Shown one piece after another: positions 31,285 through 40,814 of a stretch of 64,000 nucleotides of DNA. The notes below the pieces were generated by a model. The model was not told the DNA's origin. It did no database searches and saw only the letters and a program-made list of their open reading frames with translations. Within the stretch, counting starts at the first letter, position 1. The number at the start of each line of letters is the position of its first letter. Made by a program: the position numbers and the translations under genes. Origin of the DNA: JAEUQQ01 sp963697285 (GTDB lineage: Bacteria; Acidobacteriota; Vicinamibacteria; Vicinamibacterales; JAFNAJ01); assembly GCA_963697285.1 (NCBI GenBank), contig CAVONI010000011.1:434001-498000 (forward strand), written 5' to 3'.

Positions 31285-31743
31285 TCACCCGCTCCCGTCG
31301 CGCTGAACACGCACGGCGACCTCGACGAACCCTCCGTCAACCTTCTCCCACGCGCGCACCGCCGGATCGGCATCGGCTGCCACGGGCCCGGCAATGACGT
31401 AGATGAACGGCGCGTCGACGCCTTCGGCCAGGTCGGTCGCCGACGGGCGCGGCGGCGACGTCGGGTGCGAGTGATAGGCCCCGATGACATCGAGGTGCTC
31501 GGCGCGCGCCTCGCGCGAAGCGCGCAAATACGCATGCGGGTCGATCGTGTAACGCACGCGCGACCCGTCGAGGTTGGCGGCGGCGACGGCCCTGACGACG
31601 TCCCGGCCGGCGCCGACCAGGAGCCCGCAACACTCGAGCGGAGCGTCGCGCCGCGCGTGGGCGACGATTGTCGTCCACGCGTCGCGCGAGAGGCTCAGCA
31701 CCCCGCGCATGTCAGGCGCGCTCGACGTGATCACCGGCGGCAT
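31285..31743 (-). CDS. JAMM/MPN-type metallopeptidase
   Basis: A 152-residue protein of the JAB1/Mov34 (M67) family: zinc isopeptidases that cut ubiquitin-like or sulfur-carrier tails. The full motif is present: the glutamate in LECCGLLVGAG, and HSHPTSPPRPSATD, the HxH-x10-D zinc site. The start at 31743 has GGAG five bases upstream; an ATG at 31755 is an alternative. As written, the upstream tyrA frame runs into this gene because of the tyrA frame shift. A TATAAT on the minus strand (31804-31809) may give it its own promoter. Substrate unknown. Confidence 0.82.
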   Translation of the reverse strand: MPPVITSSAPDMRGVLSLSRDAWTTIVAHARRDAPLECCGLLVGAGRDVVRAVAAANLDGSRVRYTIDPHAYLRASREARAEHLDVIGAYHSHPTSPPRPSATDLAEGVDAPFIYVIAGPVAADADPAVRAWEKVDGGFVEVAVRVQRDGSG

Positions 31744-31816
31744 GGGCGACTCCATTCGCAGGGAGGAAGACGCGACGAGCGGCCGGCAAGCCGACGTCAC
31801 TGGATTATACGAAGGC

Positions 31817-31835
31817 GACCGGCTCAGCGCCGGTC
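31817..31835 (-). terminator. Hairpin at the end of the aromatic operon
   Basis: GACCGGC (31817-31823) pairs with GCCGGTC (31829-31835) around a five-base loop that contains the tyrA stop codon. Read on the minus strand it is followed by GCCTTCG, a weak T content. It may terminate or insulate the operon from the JAMM gene. Inference only. Confidence 0.35.
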
Positions 31836-32733
31836 GGACGCCTCGAGGGCGGCGCGCCATCCCTGGGCCGCGAGAAAGACGCGACGCAACGCATCGGCCG
31901 AGGCGTCGTCGCGCAGCGCCACCAGGTCTGCGATCAACGCGTCGAGCAGCGGGGCGATGGCATCGTGGTTCGTGGTCACGACGTCGGCCCAGACGTCCCC
32001 GGAGCTCGACGCGAGGCGCGTGGTGTCTCGCAGCCCCCGGCCGGCGAACGCCAGCCCGTCCGCACCGACCGACGCCCCCACCACGCGCATCAGCGAGGAG
32101 GCGACGAGTCTGGGGCACATGGCTCAGCGCAGCCATGACGTGGTCGTGCTCGGTGGCCGTCATCGCACGCGGCATCGCGCCGACCGCCGCCACGAATTCC
32201 TCGAGGCGTGCATACGCCGCCGTCTCGTCGTCGCCGCGCGCACCGCGCGTCAGGAACCATGGCCGGCCCGAGAACAAGTCGGGCGAGCCGTACTCGATTC
32301 CAGCACGGGCCGCCCCGGCGAAGGGATGCCCTCCGACGAACACGGGCCCGTCGGCGAAGTGCTCGCGTGCCGCCGCCATCACGGCCCGCTTGGTCGATCC
32401 CACGTCGGTGACCACGGTGTCGCGGCGCACGGCTGCCGCGACGTCGGGCATGAGCGCAATGCACGTCTCGACGGGCGCGCACAGCACGACGACATCCACG
32501 TCGCCGAGCATGCCGATGTCATCGGCGGCGACGTCGATGGCGTGCCGCACCATTGCCTGCTCGAGCACGTCGTTGCGATCGACGCCGACGACGAGCGCGC
32601 GTGGCCAGCGGCGCCGGCACGCGAGTGCCAACGAGCCGCCAATCAGCCCGAGGCCGACGATGCCGATTCGCGGAAAGGGACCGTGGACGTCGGCACCGGC
32701 GTCCGCACGCGCCATGGGCAGCGGGATGGGCAT
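31824..32733 (-). CDS. tyrA: Prephenate dehydrogenase TyrA (frame shift near 32110)
   Basis: Oxidises prephenate to 4-hydroxyphenylpyruvate for tyrosine. The N-terminal Rossmann motif IGIVGLGLIGGSLALACRRR, VTDVGSTKRAVMAAA and GGHPFAGAARAGIEYG are in one frame; the rest (LVASSLMRVVGASVGADG, GLRDTTRLASSSGDVWADVV) is in the next. Removing one base at 32109-32115 (minus-strand CCCCAGACTC) joins them at ALSHVPQLVASSLM and gives 302 residues. It follows the DAHP synthase by six bases as the last biosynthetic gene of the operon. Confidence 0.88.
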
Positions 32734-32739
32734 GGCTGG

Positions 32740-33789
32740 TTACACGCCCCAGCCGCGCCTGACCGCAGGCTCCAGGCAGATCCCGCGGCCGATGGCTGGC
32801 GCGATGATGCGCAGTTCCGCCATGAGCCGGTCGAACTGCGCGGGGTACATCGACTGTGCCCCGTCGCTGAGCGCCTTGTCGGGCTCGCAGTGCACCTCGA
32901 TGATCAGCCCGTCTGCGCCCGCCGCGACCGCGGCGCGCGCCATCGACGCGACCTTGTCGCGACGCCCTGTCCCGTGGCTGGGATCGACCAGGATCGGGAG
33001 GTGGCTCAGCGCCTTGACGACGGGGATGGCAGAGATGTCGAGCGTGTTCCGCGTGTAGCTCTCGAAGGTACGGATGCCACGTTCACACAGCATCACGTCG
33101 GTGTTGCCTCCCGACAACACGTATTCGGCCGACAGCAGCCACTCTTCGATGGTCGCCGAGATCCCCCGCTTGAGCAGGACCGGCTTGCGCACCTTGCCGA
33201 GCTCGCGCAGCAGCGTGTAGTTCTGCATGTTGCGCGCGCCCACCTGGTAGATGTGCGCGTACGTGCCGACCATCTCGATCTGGCTGACGTCCATGACCTC
33301 CGACACGAGCTTCATGTCGTGCTCGTCGGCGGCGGCCCGCAGCATCTTCAGGCCCTCTTCGCCGAGCCCCTGGAACGAGTAGGGTGAACTGCGCGGCTTG
33401 AAGGCGCCTCCGCGCAGCACCTTGGCGCCGCCGCGCTTCACCGCGGCCGCCGTGGCCATCACCTGTCCCTCGCTCTCGGCCGAACAGGGGCCTGCCATCA
33501 CGATCACTTCGTCGCCGCCGATGCGGAGGTCGTCGATGGTGATGACCGTGTCGTCGGGCTTGAAGGTGCGGCTGGCGAGCTTGTAGGGCTCGGTGATGCG
33601 CAGCACTTCCTGCACCCCGTCCAGCACTTCCAGCAGGCCGGGGTCGCCCCTCCGGCTGCCGCCCACGGCACCGACGACCGTGCGCAGTGCGCCGGTTGAC
33701 CGATGCACGTCGTATCCCATCTCAACGAGGTGCGCCACGACGTTCTGGACCTGCTCCTCGGTCGCGCGCTCGCTCATGACTACTACCAT
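32740..33789 (-). CDS. aroF: 3-deoxy-7-phosphoheptulonate synthase, class I-beta
   Basis: First committed step of the shikimate pathway: phosphoenolpyruvate plus erythrose-4-phosphate to DAHP. The roughly 349-residue product has an N-terminal ferredoxin-like regulatory domain (about 1-70) of the kind that binds tyrosine or phenylalanine in class I-beta enzymes, then the TIM barrel with VMAGPCSAESEGQV, GGAFKPRSSPYSFQGLG, ILVDPSHGTGRRDKV and EVHCEPDKALSDG. The start at 33789 (MVVVMSERATEEQ) follows GAGAGAGGCAAGGC; 33807 is a longer option. Feedback inhibition by aromatic amino acids is inferred from the domain. Confidence 0.9.
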   Translation of the reverse strand: MVVVMSERATEEQVQNVVAHLVEMGYDVHRSTGALRTVVGAVGGSRRGDPGLLEVLDGVQEVLRITEPYKLASRTFKPDDTVITIDDLRIGGDEVIVMAGPCSAESEGQVMATAAAVKRGGAKVLRGGAFKPRSSPYSFQGLGEEGLKMLRAAADEHDMKLVSEVMDVSQIEMVGTYAHIYQVGARNMQNYTLLRELGKVRKPVLLKRGISATIEEWLLSAEYVLSGGNTDVMLCERGIRTFESYTRNTLDISAIPVVKALSHLPILVDPSHGTGRRDKVASMARAAVAAGADGLIIEVHCEPDKALSDGAQSMYPAQFDRLMAELRIIAPAIGRGICLEPAVRRGWGV

Positions 33790-33803
33790 GCCTTGCCTCT
33801 CTC

Positions 33804-34121
33804 TCACTCCCGATCGCGCGCGTCGGGCGCGAGGTCGTGTCCAGGTCGACCCGGCGCCTCGAGCGATTCCCGCTCGAGTCGGCGCGCCTCGTCGATGATA
33901 CGTTCGAACAGTCGCTGCACGGCGTCGTCGGACAACGGTCCGTCGTTCACGGCCCTGACGTGCGCGTGGACCTGGCGCTCACGTCCAGGTTGGTACAACT
34001 CGATGCCGAGCTCGTGCTTGAGCCGTCCAATCTCGAGCGCATGCGCGGCCCGCTGGTTCAACAGGATGACCAGCTGCTCGTCGAGCTCGTCGATGCGCGC
34101 ACGCAAGTCGTCGAGTGTCAC
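33804..34121 (-). CDS. Chorismate mutase, AroQ class
   Basis: Converts chorismate to prephenate at the branch to phenylalanine and tyrosine. The 105-residue all-helical product reads LDDLRARIDELDEQLVILLN (helix 1 with the catalytic Arg), RAAHALEIGRLKHELG (with the catalytic Lys), ERQVHAHVRAV and AVQRLFERIIDEARRLE. The GTG start at 34121 overlaps the trpA stop as GTGA; an ATG further upstream would lie deep in trpA. It stands alone, not fused to pheA, tyrA or DAHP synthase, though it sits directly before aroF. Confidence 0.86.
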   Translation of the reverse strand: MTLDDLRARIDELDEQLVILLNQRAAHALEIGRLKHELGIELYQPGRERQVHAHVRAVNDGPLSDDAVQRLFERIIDEARRLERESLEAPGRPGHDLAPDARDRE

Positions 34122-34942
34122 GCCTCGGCTCCGTGCGGCGCACTGCTGCCGGTCTTCCCTTTCAGCCATTGGATGTAGGCCTCCACGCGAGCGGCAAGGT
34201 CTGGCTCGGCCGCGTCGGTCGCGATGCGCTCGACGAGCGCGCTCCCCACGACAGCGGCATCGGCGTACGCCCCGACCGCGGCAACGTGCTCGGGACGCGA
34301 CAAGCCGAAGCCCACCGCGAGGGGCAACGACGCGTGTGCCCTGACGCGGGCCGTCAACTCCTCGATGCCGTCAGCGAGCGCAGCGCGCACACCCGTGACG
34401 CCCAGACGCGAGATCACGTAGAGGAACCCGCGTCCCAACTCGTCGGCGAGCGCGATCCGTTCGGGAGTGGTGGTGGGGCTGACCAGGAAGATCGGGATCG
34501 AGACCGGCGGCCACGAACACGTCGCGCGTCTCGCGCGCCTCTTCGAGCGGAAGGTCGAGCACGAGCACGCCGTCCACCCCGGCGGCGGCCGCCCGCGCCG
34601 CAAAGGTCTCGGCGCCCATCCGCACGACGGGGTTCGCGTAGGTGAACAGGACGATCGGCGCTCGCAGCTCTGCCCGCACGTCCGGCGACCAGGTCGAGCA
34701 CGCCGCGTGAGCGTCATCCCGGCCAGCAGCGCCCGCTCCGACGCGCGCTGGATGACCGGCCCATCGGCCAGCGGATCCGAGAACGGCACGCCGACCTCGA
34801 TGACGTCGGCACCGCCGCGGTCGAGCGCGAGCAGGACGTCACGCGAGCGGTCGTGGTCGGGATCGCCGGCCGTGACATAGGTCACGAGCCCCGGCGTGCC
34901 CGCGCGCCGCAACGCCGCGAACGTCTCGTCGAGTCGCGACAT
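34118..34942 (-). CDS. trpA: Tryptophan synthase alpha chain (three frame shifts)
   Basis: Releases indole from indole-3-glycerol phosphate. The start MSRLDETFAALRRAG, then LVTYVTAGDPDHDRS, IEVGVPFSDPLADGPVIQRA, FTYANPVVRMG, GVDGVLVLDLPLEE, IFLVSPTTTPERI and VGFGLSRPEHVAAVG are all diagnostic, but the frame changes three times, near 34705, 34685 and 34495. Each is a net +1, so the frame returns to the original. With one base removed at each the length is 273 residues, normal for TrpA. Catalytic Glu and Asp are present. It overlaps trpB as TGATG and the chorismate mutase as GTGA. Confidence 0.88.
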   Translation of the reverse strand: MSRLDETFAALRRAGTPGLVTYVTAGDPDHDRSRDVLLALDRGGADVIEVGVPFSDPLADGPVIQRASERALLAGMTLTRRARPGRRTCGQSCERRSSCSPTRTPSCGWAPRPLRRGRPPPGWTACSCSTFRSKRRARRATCSWPPVSIPIFLVSPTTTPERIALADELGRGFLYVISRLGVTGVRAALADGIEELTARVRAHASLPLAVGFGLSRPEHVAAVGAYADAAVVGSALVERIATDAAEPDLAARVEAYIQWLKGKTGSSAPHGAEA

Positions 34943-36233
34943 CACTCGCCCTCCATGACATCGCGACCGCGTGCCTTGAGGGCGGCCGCGGCCGACTGGA
35001 CGTCCTTGTCGCCGCGCCCCGAGAGGTTCGCGATGACGATGCTGCCCGGCGCCAGCTCGCGCGCCAGGGTGTGCAGGTAGGCGATGGCGTGCGACGACTC
35101 GAGCGCCGGCAGGAGTCCCTCGGTCCGCGCCGAGCCACTCGAACGCCGCGAGCGCTTCGTCGTCAGTGGCGTAGCCGTATCTGGTGCGCCCGATGCTGCG
35201 CAGCCACGCGTGCTCGGGTCCGACGGCGGCGTAGTCGAGGCCCGCCGACACCGAGTGCGTCAGCCTGGATGTTGCCTGCCTCGTCCTGCAGCACGAAGGT
35301 GCGGGTGCCCTGCAGGACGCCCGGCTGCCCGCCGGCGAAACGCGCGGCGTGCCGCCCGTCGACGATGGCCTCGCCGCCGGCCTCGACGCCGATCAGCCGC
35401 ACATCGCGGTCGTCGATGAACGCGTCGAAGATGCCCATGGCGTTGCTGCCGCCGCCGACACACGCGACGACGGCGTCGGGCAGCCGCCCCACTGCGTCGA
35501 GAATCTGCGCGCGCGCTTCGGCGCCGATGACCGACTGGAACTCGCGCACCATCAGCGGGTAGGGATGTGGCCCCAGCGCCGAGCCCAGCAGGTAGTGCGT
35601 GTCGGCGACCGTCGCGACCCAGTCGCGCATCGCCTCGTTGATCGCGTCCTTCAGCGTCCGGCTGCCCGCGTCGACGCCGACCACCTGTCGCGCCGAGCAG
35701 CCGCATGCGGAAGACGTTGAGCGCCTGGCGCGCCATGTCGTCCGACGCCCATGTAGACGACGCACTCGAGCCCGAGCAGCGCGCAGACCGTGGCGGTCGC
35801 GACGCCGTGCTGCCCGGCGCCGGTCTCGGCGACGATGCGACGCTTGCCCATCCGCACGCGCGAGCAGCGCCTGCCCGAGCGCGTTGTTGATCTTGTGCGC
35901 GCCGGTGTGCGCGAGGTCTTCGCGCTTCAGGAACACGCGGAGGCCGAGCGCCTCCGAGATGCGGCGCGCCTCGAACAGCGGCGTCGGACGTCCCACGTAC
36001 TCGCGCAGCAGGTGCTCGTAGGCGTCCACGAACGCGTCGTCGCGCCGGGCGTCGGCGTAGGCGGCCTCGAGCGCCACCATCGGCGCGACGAGCGTCTCGG
36101 GCACGAAGCGCCCGCCGAAGTCACCGAAGTAGCCGCGCGCATCCGGGTCGCGCCGGCCGAAGCTCGCCCGCGGGCGCACATCGTGGCGCGTGGAACCGAT
36201 CCCCTCAGGAACTCCCACCGACCGTGCACTCAT
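34942..36233 (-). CDS. trpB: Tryptophan synthase beta chain (five frame shifts)
   Basis: PLP enzyme joining indole and serine to tryptophan. GYFGDFGGRFVPETLVAPM opens the family; the PLP lysine is in KREDLAHTGAHKINNALGQA; AETGAGQHGVATATVCALLG, DAGSRTLKDAINEAMRDWVA, CVGGGSNAMGIFDAF and SVSAGLDYAAVGPEHAWL follow, ending ESSHAIAYLHTLAREL and GRGDKDVQ. The pieces lie in rotating frames, with shifts near 35857, 35744, 35688, 35265 and 35129, every one a net +1. Correcting all five gives 428 residues, a normal length. The ATG at 36233 has GGAGG at good spacing. Five breaks in one essential-style gene point to sequence error. Confidence 0.9.
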
Positions 36234-36914
36234 CGCCCGTCTGCCTCCATGGCCGCAATCGCGGCGAACAACGCCCGCAGGCGCCCGGCATCCTTGACGC
36301 CTGGCGCCGACTCCACCCCCGATGACACGTCGATCGCCATCGGCCTCACCCGCTGCGCGGCCGCGGCCACGTTGTCGGCACTCAAGCCGCCGGCGAGCAC
36401 GAGCGCATGCGACGCCGCGAGCACCCGCGCGGCGTCCCAATCGGCGACCCGCCCCGTACCCCCGCGCCTCAACGGGTCGTGCGCGTCAACGAGCAGCATC
36501 CCCTCGCCACGGGTGGCAGCGACCCACTCCGCATCGTGCTGGCCGCCCACGACGGCCTTGATGAACGGCACGCGGAGCGACGCGCCGCAGCGACACGGGC
36601 TCATCGCCATGCAACTGGACCGCGTCGAGCCGCGCGCGCTGTGCGGTGTCGGCGATCGCGTCGGCTGACGCGTCTACGAAGACGCCGACCGCCAGGACAC
36701 CTTCTGGGATGCGCTCCCGCAACCTGGCTGCGGTCGTGACATCGACGGCGCGTGGACTCCGCGTCCAGAACACGAAGCCGATGGCCGACGCACCGCACGC
36801 CACGGCGAGGTCGACATCGGCCTCGCGCGTGAGCCCGCACACCTTCACGTACGGCAGCGACGTCCCGAGCCGTGTCGTGCGTGCGAGGAAGGCCGGGACG
36901 GCAGGGTGGCTCAT
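36230..36914 (-). CDS. trpF: Phosphoribosylanthranilate isomerase (frame shift near 36585)
   Basis: Third step of tryptophan synthesis, an Amadori rearrangement. YVKVCGLTREADVDLAVACG and IGFVFWTRSPRAV open the barrel; AVGVFVDASADAI and VQLHGDEP follow; after the shift come VPFIKAVVG, LLVDAH, LVLAGGLSADNVAAAA and IDVSSGVESAPGVKD. Catalytic Cys and Asp are present. Removing one G from CTGCGGCGCG (36581-36589) restores 227 residues. Overlaps trpC and trpB by ATGA. Confidence 0.88.
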
Positions 36915-37747
36915 GCGCGCCCACCGATCCCGAGCAAGGCCCGCGCGTCCTGCATCATCGCCCCGAGCGCATCGCCCGGTGCAGGCATGCTCATGAAGCG
37001 CTCGCCGATCAGGAACGCATCGTATCCAGCGCGTGACAACCGCGCGATGTCGTCGGCCGTGCGCAGGCCGCTCTCGGCCACCGCGATGCCGTCGTGGGGA
37101 ATGCGGTCGACGAGGCGGAACGAGGCCTCGACGTCGACCGCGAGCGTACGCAGGTTGCGGTTGTTGACGCCCAGGACGCGCGCCCCGACCTGGAGGGCGC
37201 GGTCCACCTCGTCCTCGCCGTGCACCTCGACGAGCACGGCCAGATCTCGCGCGGTTGCGGCCTCGTGCAGTGCCCGGAGCGTTTCATCGTCCAAGGCTGC
37301 GACGATGAGCAGCACGGCGTCGGCGCCGGCGACGACCGCCTCGTCGAGCTGATACACGTCGACGACGAAGTCCTTGCGCAGCAGGGGCGCATCAACGGCG
37401 CGCCGCACGTCACGCAGGTGGTCGAGATGGCCGTCGAAGAACGCCGGCTCCGTGAGCACCGAGATGGCCGCGGCACCCGCCCGCTCGTAGCCAGCGGCGA
37501 TCGCGACCGGATCGTAATCCGCTCGCAGCACGCCCCGTGATGGCGAGCGACGCTTGCATTCAGCGATGACGCTGGGACCGCTCGCGGTGAGCCGCTCGCA
37601 GAAGAACGTGCCTCGCGGCCGCCGCACCACCTCGCGCGCCTGCCGCGCGAGCACCGCCGGCGGCACGTCTGCCTTGCGGACCTCGACCGAGCGTCGCGTC
37701 GAGGCGACGATCGTGTCGAGCACCGACGCCGGCATCGACGTCGTCAC
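36911..37747 (-). CDS. trpC: Indole-3-glycerol phosphate synthase
   Basis: Fourth step of tryptophan synthesis, decarboxylating ring closure. The 278-residue barrel has SVIAECKRRSPSRGVLRADY, ISVLTEPAFFDGHLDHL, LLRKDFVVDVYQLDEAVVAGADAV in parts, LVEVHGEDEVDRAL, GVNNRNLRTLAVDV, AVAESGLRTADDIARL and FLIGERFM; catalytic Lys and Glu residues are in place. The GTG start at 37747 overlaps the trpD stop (GTGA); an ATG at 37735 is also possible. This gene is intact, unlike its neighbours. Confidence 0.93.
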   Translation of the reverse strand: MTTSMPASVLDTIVASTRRSVEVRKADVPPAVLARQAREVVRRPRGTFFCERLTASGPSVIAECKRRSPSRGVLRADYDPVAIAAGYERAGAAAISVLTEPAFFDGHLDHLRDVRRAVDAPLLRKDFVVDVYQLDEAVVAGADAVLLIVAALDDETLRALHEAATARDLAVLVEVHGEDEVDRALQVGARVLGVNNRNLRTLAVDVEASFRLVDRIPHDGIAVAESGLRTADDIARLSRAGYDAFLIGERFMSMPAPGDALGAMMQDARALLGIGGRA

Positions 37748-38761
37748 GCGCCAACCCCCTGCGAGTGGCGCACCAGCGCGTCGAGCGTCGCCGCCGCGCG
37801 GCCACTCGTCCAGTGCGTCCGATGCGGACGCCATGCCCGCTCGGACCGAGTCGGCGCGCCCGGCGATGTACAGGGCCACCCCGGCGTTGAACACCACGAT
37901 GTCGCGGCGCGGTCCCGGGGCGCCGGCGAGGATCTCTCGCGCAATGGCGGCATTCGTCTCGGCCGTGCCGCCGGCGAGGCCGTCGACGTCGGACTTGTGC
38001 AGTCCCACGTCGGTCGGGTGCACGTAGAACGTGTGCACCAGCCCGCGATGGCACTCGGAGACCTTCGTGTAACCGCGCGTCGAGACCTCGTCGATGCCGT
38101 CCGCCCCGTGGACGACCCATGCGCGCTCTGCGCCGAGCAGCGCGAGCGCCCGCGCGACCAGTTCGGTCATCTCGGGGCGCGGCACGCCTACCAGTTGGAA
38201 GCGCACGCCGGCAGGGTTCGTCAGCGGTCCAAGCAGGTTGAAGGCCGTGCGGATCGCCCAGGTCGCGACGCACGCCAGCCGCGTGCCGCATCGATGGATG
38301 GAACGTCGGCGCGAAGAAGAACGCGATGCCCGCGTGCTCGAGGCAGTGCTCGACGGTGGCGGCATCGGCGGCGACGTTGACCCCGAGCGCCTGGTAGAGA
38401 TCGGCACTGCCGCACTTGCTCGACACCGACCGGTTGCCGTGCTTCGCCACCGTCACGCCGCACGCCGCGACGACGAGCGCGACGACAGATGAGACATTGA
38501 AGGTGGAACCGCCGTCGCCCCCCGTGCCGCAGGTGTCGAAGGCGTCGGGATACTGCCTGGCGAGTCGCGTCGCCTTCGCACGCATGACTTGCGCAAGGCC
38601 CACGATCTCGGCAGGGCGCTCGCCCTTCAGCCTCAGGCCGACCAGCAGGCCCGCCACCTGCGCGGGCGTGGCCTCGCCGTCCATGATGAGCGACATGGCC
38701 CCTGCCGCTTCAGCGGTCGTGAGGTCTTCGCGTCGCTGGAGCTTGTCGAGCAGCGCGGGAA

Positions 38762-38765
<4 letters not shown>
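37744..38765 (-). CDS. trpD: Anthranilate phosphoribosyltransferase (two frame shifts)
   Basis: Second step of tryptophan synthesis. FDTCGTGGDGGSTFNVSSVV and AKHGNRSVSSKCGSADLYQAL bind PRPP and anthranilate; FFFAPTFHPSMRHA, RTAFNLLGPLTNPAG, VVHGADGIDEVSTRG and TAETNAAIAREILAG follow. Frames change near 38255 (restoring DLGIRTAFNLLG) and near 37808 (restoring DALDSGRAAATLDALV), both net +1; corrected length 339. It is separate from trpG. Overlaps trpG by ATGA and trpC by GTGA. Confidence 0.89.
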
Positions 38766-39331
<566 letters not shown>

Positions 39332-39332
39332 G

Positions 39333-40814
39333 TCAGTGCCATTCCTGCTGCGCGAGTTCGAGGGCCTTCAGCAGGGCCCCGGCCTTGGCGCACGACTCGT
39401 CGAATTCGGCGGCAGGGTTGGAATCGGCCACGATCCCCGCGCCCGCCTGGACCGACGCCACGCCGTCGCTGATCGTGATCGTCCGGATGGCGATGCAGCA
39501 GTCGAGGTTCCCGGCGAAATCGAGATAGCCCACCGCGCCGGCGTAGAGCCCGCGCTGATCGGGCTCGAGGGCCGCGATGATCTCCATCGCGCGGATCTTG
39601 GGCGCGCCCGACACGGTGCCGGCCGGGAAGCACGCCACGAGGGCATCCAGCCGGTCGCGCGCCTCGTCGAGCTTCCCCTCGACCCGCGACACCAGGTGCA
39701 TCACGTGCGAGTACCGCTCGAGGGTCATGAACTGCGGGACCCTCACCGATCCGTACTCGCTGATACGGCCGATGTCGTTGCGCCCGAGGTCCACCAGCAT
39801 CACGTGCTCGGCACGTTCCTTCTCGTCACGCTTGAGCTCCTCGCCGAGCCTGACGTCGTCTTCCTCGGTCGCCCCGCGCGGTCGCGTGCCCGCGATGGGA
39901 TGGGTCTCGACGCGCCGTCCTTCGACGCGCACGAGCATCTCCGGCGAGGCACCGACGACCGACTGGCGCCCGAACCTGAGGAAGAACATGTACGGCGACG
40001 GGTTCACGTGCCGCAACGCGCGGTACACCGTGAAGGGATCGGCCGTGACGTCGCAGTCGAAACGCTGCGACAGCACCACCTGGTACACGTCTCCGGCCGC
40101 GATGTGCTCCTTGGCCGCGCGCACCGACTGCTCGAAGGCCTCGCGCGTGGTGTTCGACCGCACCGCGATCGGTCCGGAGGCCGACGACGCGGTGATCGAG
40201 AGGTTGCGCTCGAGTTCGCGCTCGACGAAATCGATGCGCGCGCAGGCGAACTGGTAGAGCGCCTCGAGGTCCTCGTCGGGCGAGATGCGCGCATTCGCGA
40301 TGACGAGAATGCGATGCCTGACGTGATCGAACGCCAGGACGGTGTCGAACAGCATGAACGCGGCGGTGTCGTCGGGCTCGCCCCCGGCCGGGATGAGGGC
40401 CTCGGCCAGCGACGGCTCGAACCACGCCGAGGCGTTGTAGCCCAGGTAGCCGACCGCGCCGCCCGTGAAGCGGGGCAAACCCGGCACGTACGGGGCGCGG
40501 TACTCCGACATCACCCGGCGCAGGGCCGCGACGAACGATTCGTCGCTCTCGGTGGACGAGGCTCCCCGTTCGAACACTGCCCGGCCCTTGCGCGACCGCA
40601 GCACGAGGAACGGATCCTTGCCAAGGAACGAGTAGCGTGCCACCCGCTCGCCGCCCTCCACCGACTCGAGGAGGAAGGCATAGTCGGAGTGCTCGGCGAT
40701 CTTGAGGAACGCCGACACCGGCGTCAGCAGGTCAGCGACGATTTCCTTGCAGACCGGAACGAAGGTGCCGCGCCGGGCGAGTTCACGAAACTGGTCGAAC
40801 GACGTGAGATTCAT
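39333..40814 (-). CDS. trpE: Anthranilate synthase component I
   Basis: Chorismate to anthranilate. The 493-residue product has the N-terminal tryptophan-binding region (SDYAFLLESVEGGERVARYS contains the LLES element bound by feedback Trp) and the catalytic domain with PIAGTRPRG, HVMLVDLGRNDIGRI, ALVACFPAGTVSGAPKIRAM and the final YLDFAGNLDCCIAIRT. The start at 40814 (MNLTSFDQFRELARRGTF) overlaps the aroDE stop by ATGA; the longer frame to 40907 lies inside aroDE. Feedback inhibition by Trp is inferred from the LLES motif. Confidence 0.94.
   Translation of the reverse strand: MNLTSFDQFRELARRGTFVPVCKEIVADLLTPVSAFLKIAEHSDYAFLLESVEGGERVARYSFLGKDPFLVLRSRKGRAVFERGASSTESDESFVAALRRVMSEYRAPYVPGLPRFTGGAVGYLGYNASAWFEPSLAEALIPAGGEPDDTAAFMLFDTVLAFDHVRHRILVIANARISPDEDLEALYQFACARIDFVERELERNLSITASSASGPIAVRSNTTREAFEQSVRAAKEHIAAGDVYQVVLSQRFDCDVTADPFTVYRALRHVNPSPYMFFLRFGRQSVVGASPEMLVRVEGRRVETHPIAGTRPRGATEEDDVRLGEELKRDEKERAEHVMLVDLGRNDIGRISEYGSVRVPQFMTLERYSHVMHLVSRVEGKLDEARDRLDALVACFPAGTVSGAPKIRAMEIIAALEPDQRGLYAGAVGYLDFAGNLDCCIAIRTITISDGVASVQAGAGIVADSNPAAEFDESCAKAGALLKALELAQQEWH

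Noticed and set aside
30119..31306. A 395-codon plus-strand frame opposite the bactofilin-like gene
   Set aside because: Composition is Arg/Asp/His-rich low complexity without any motif; the minus strand shows a signal peptide and membrane helices.
34118..36914. trpA, trpB and trpF as decayed pseudogenes (loss of tryptophan synthesis)
   Set aside because: Every break is the same net +1, catalytic residues and motifs survive on both sides, corrected lengths are normal, and essential genes elsewhere show the same lesion. Decay would bring stops, deletions and missing motifs.
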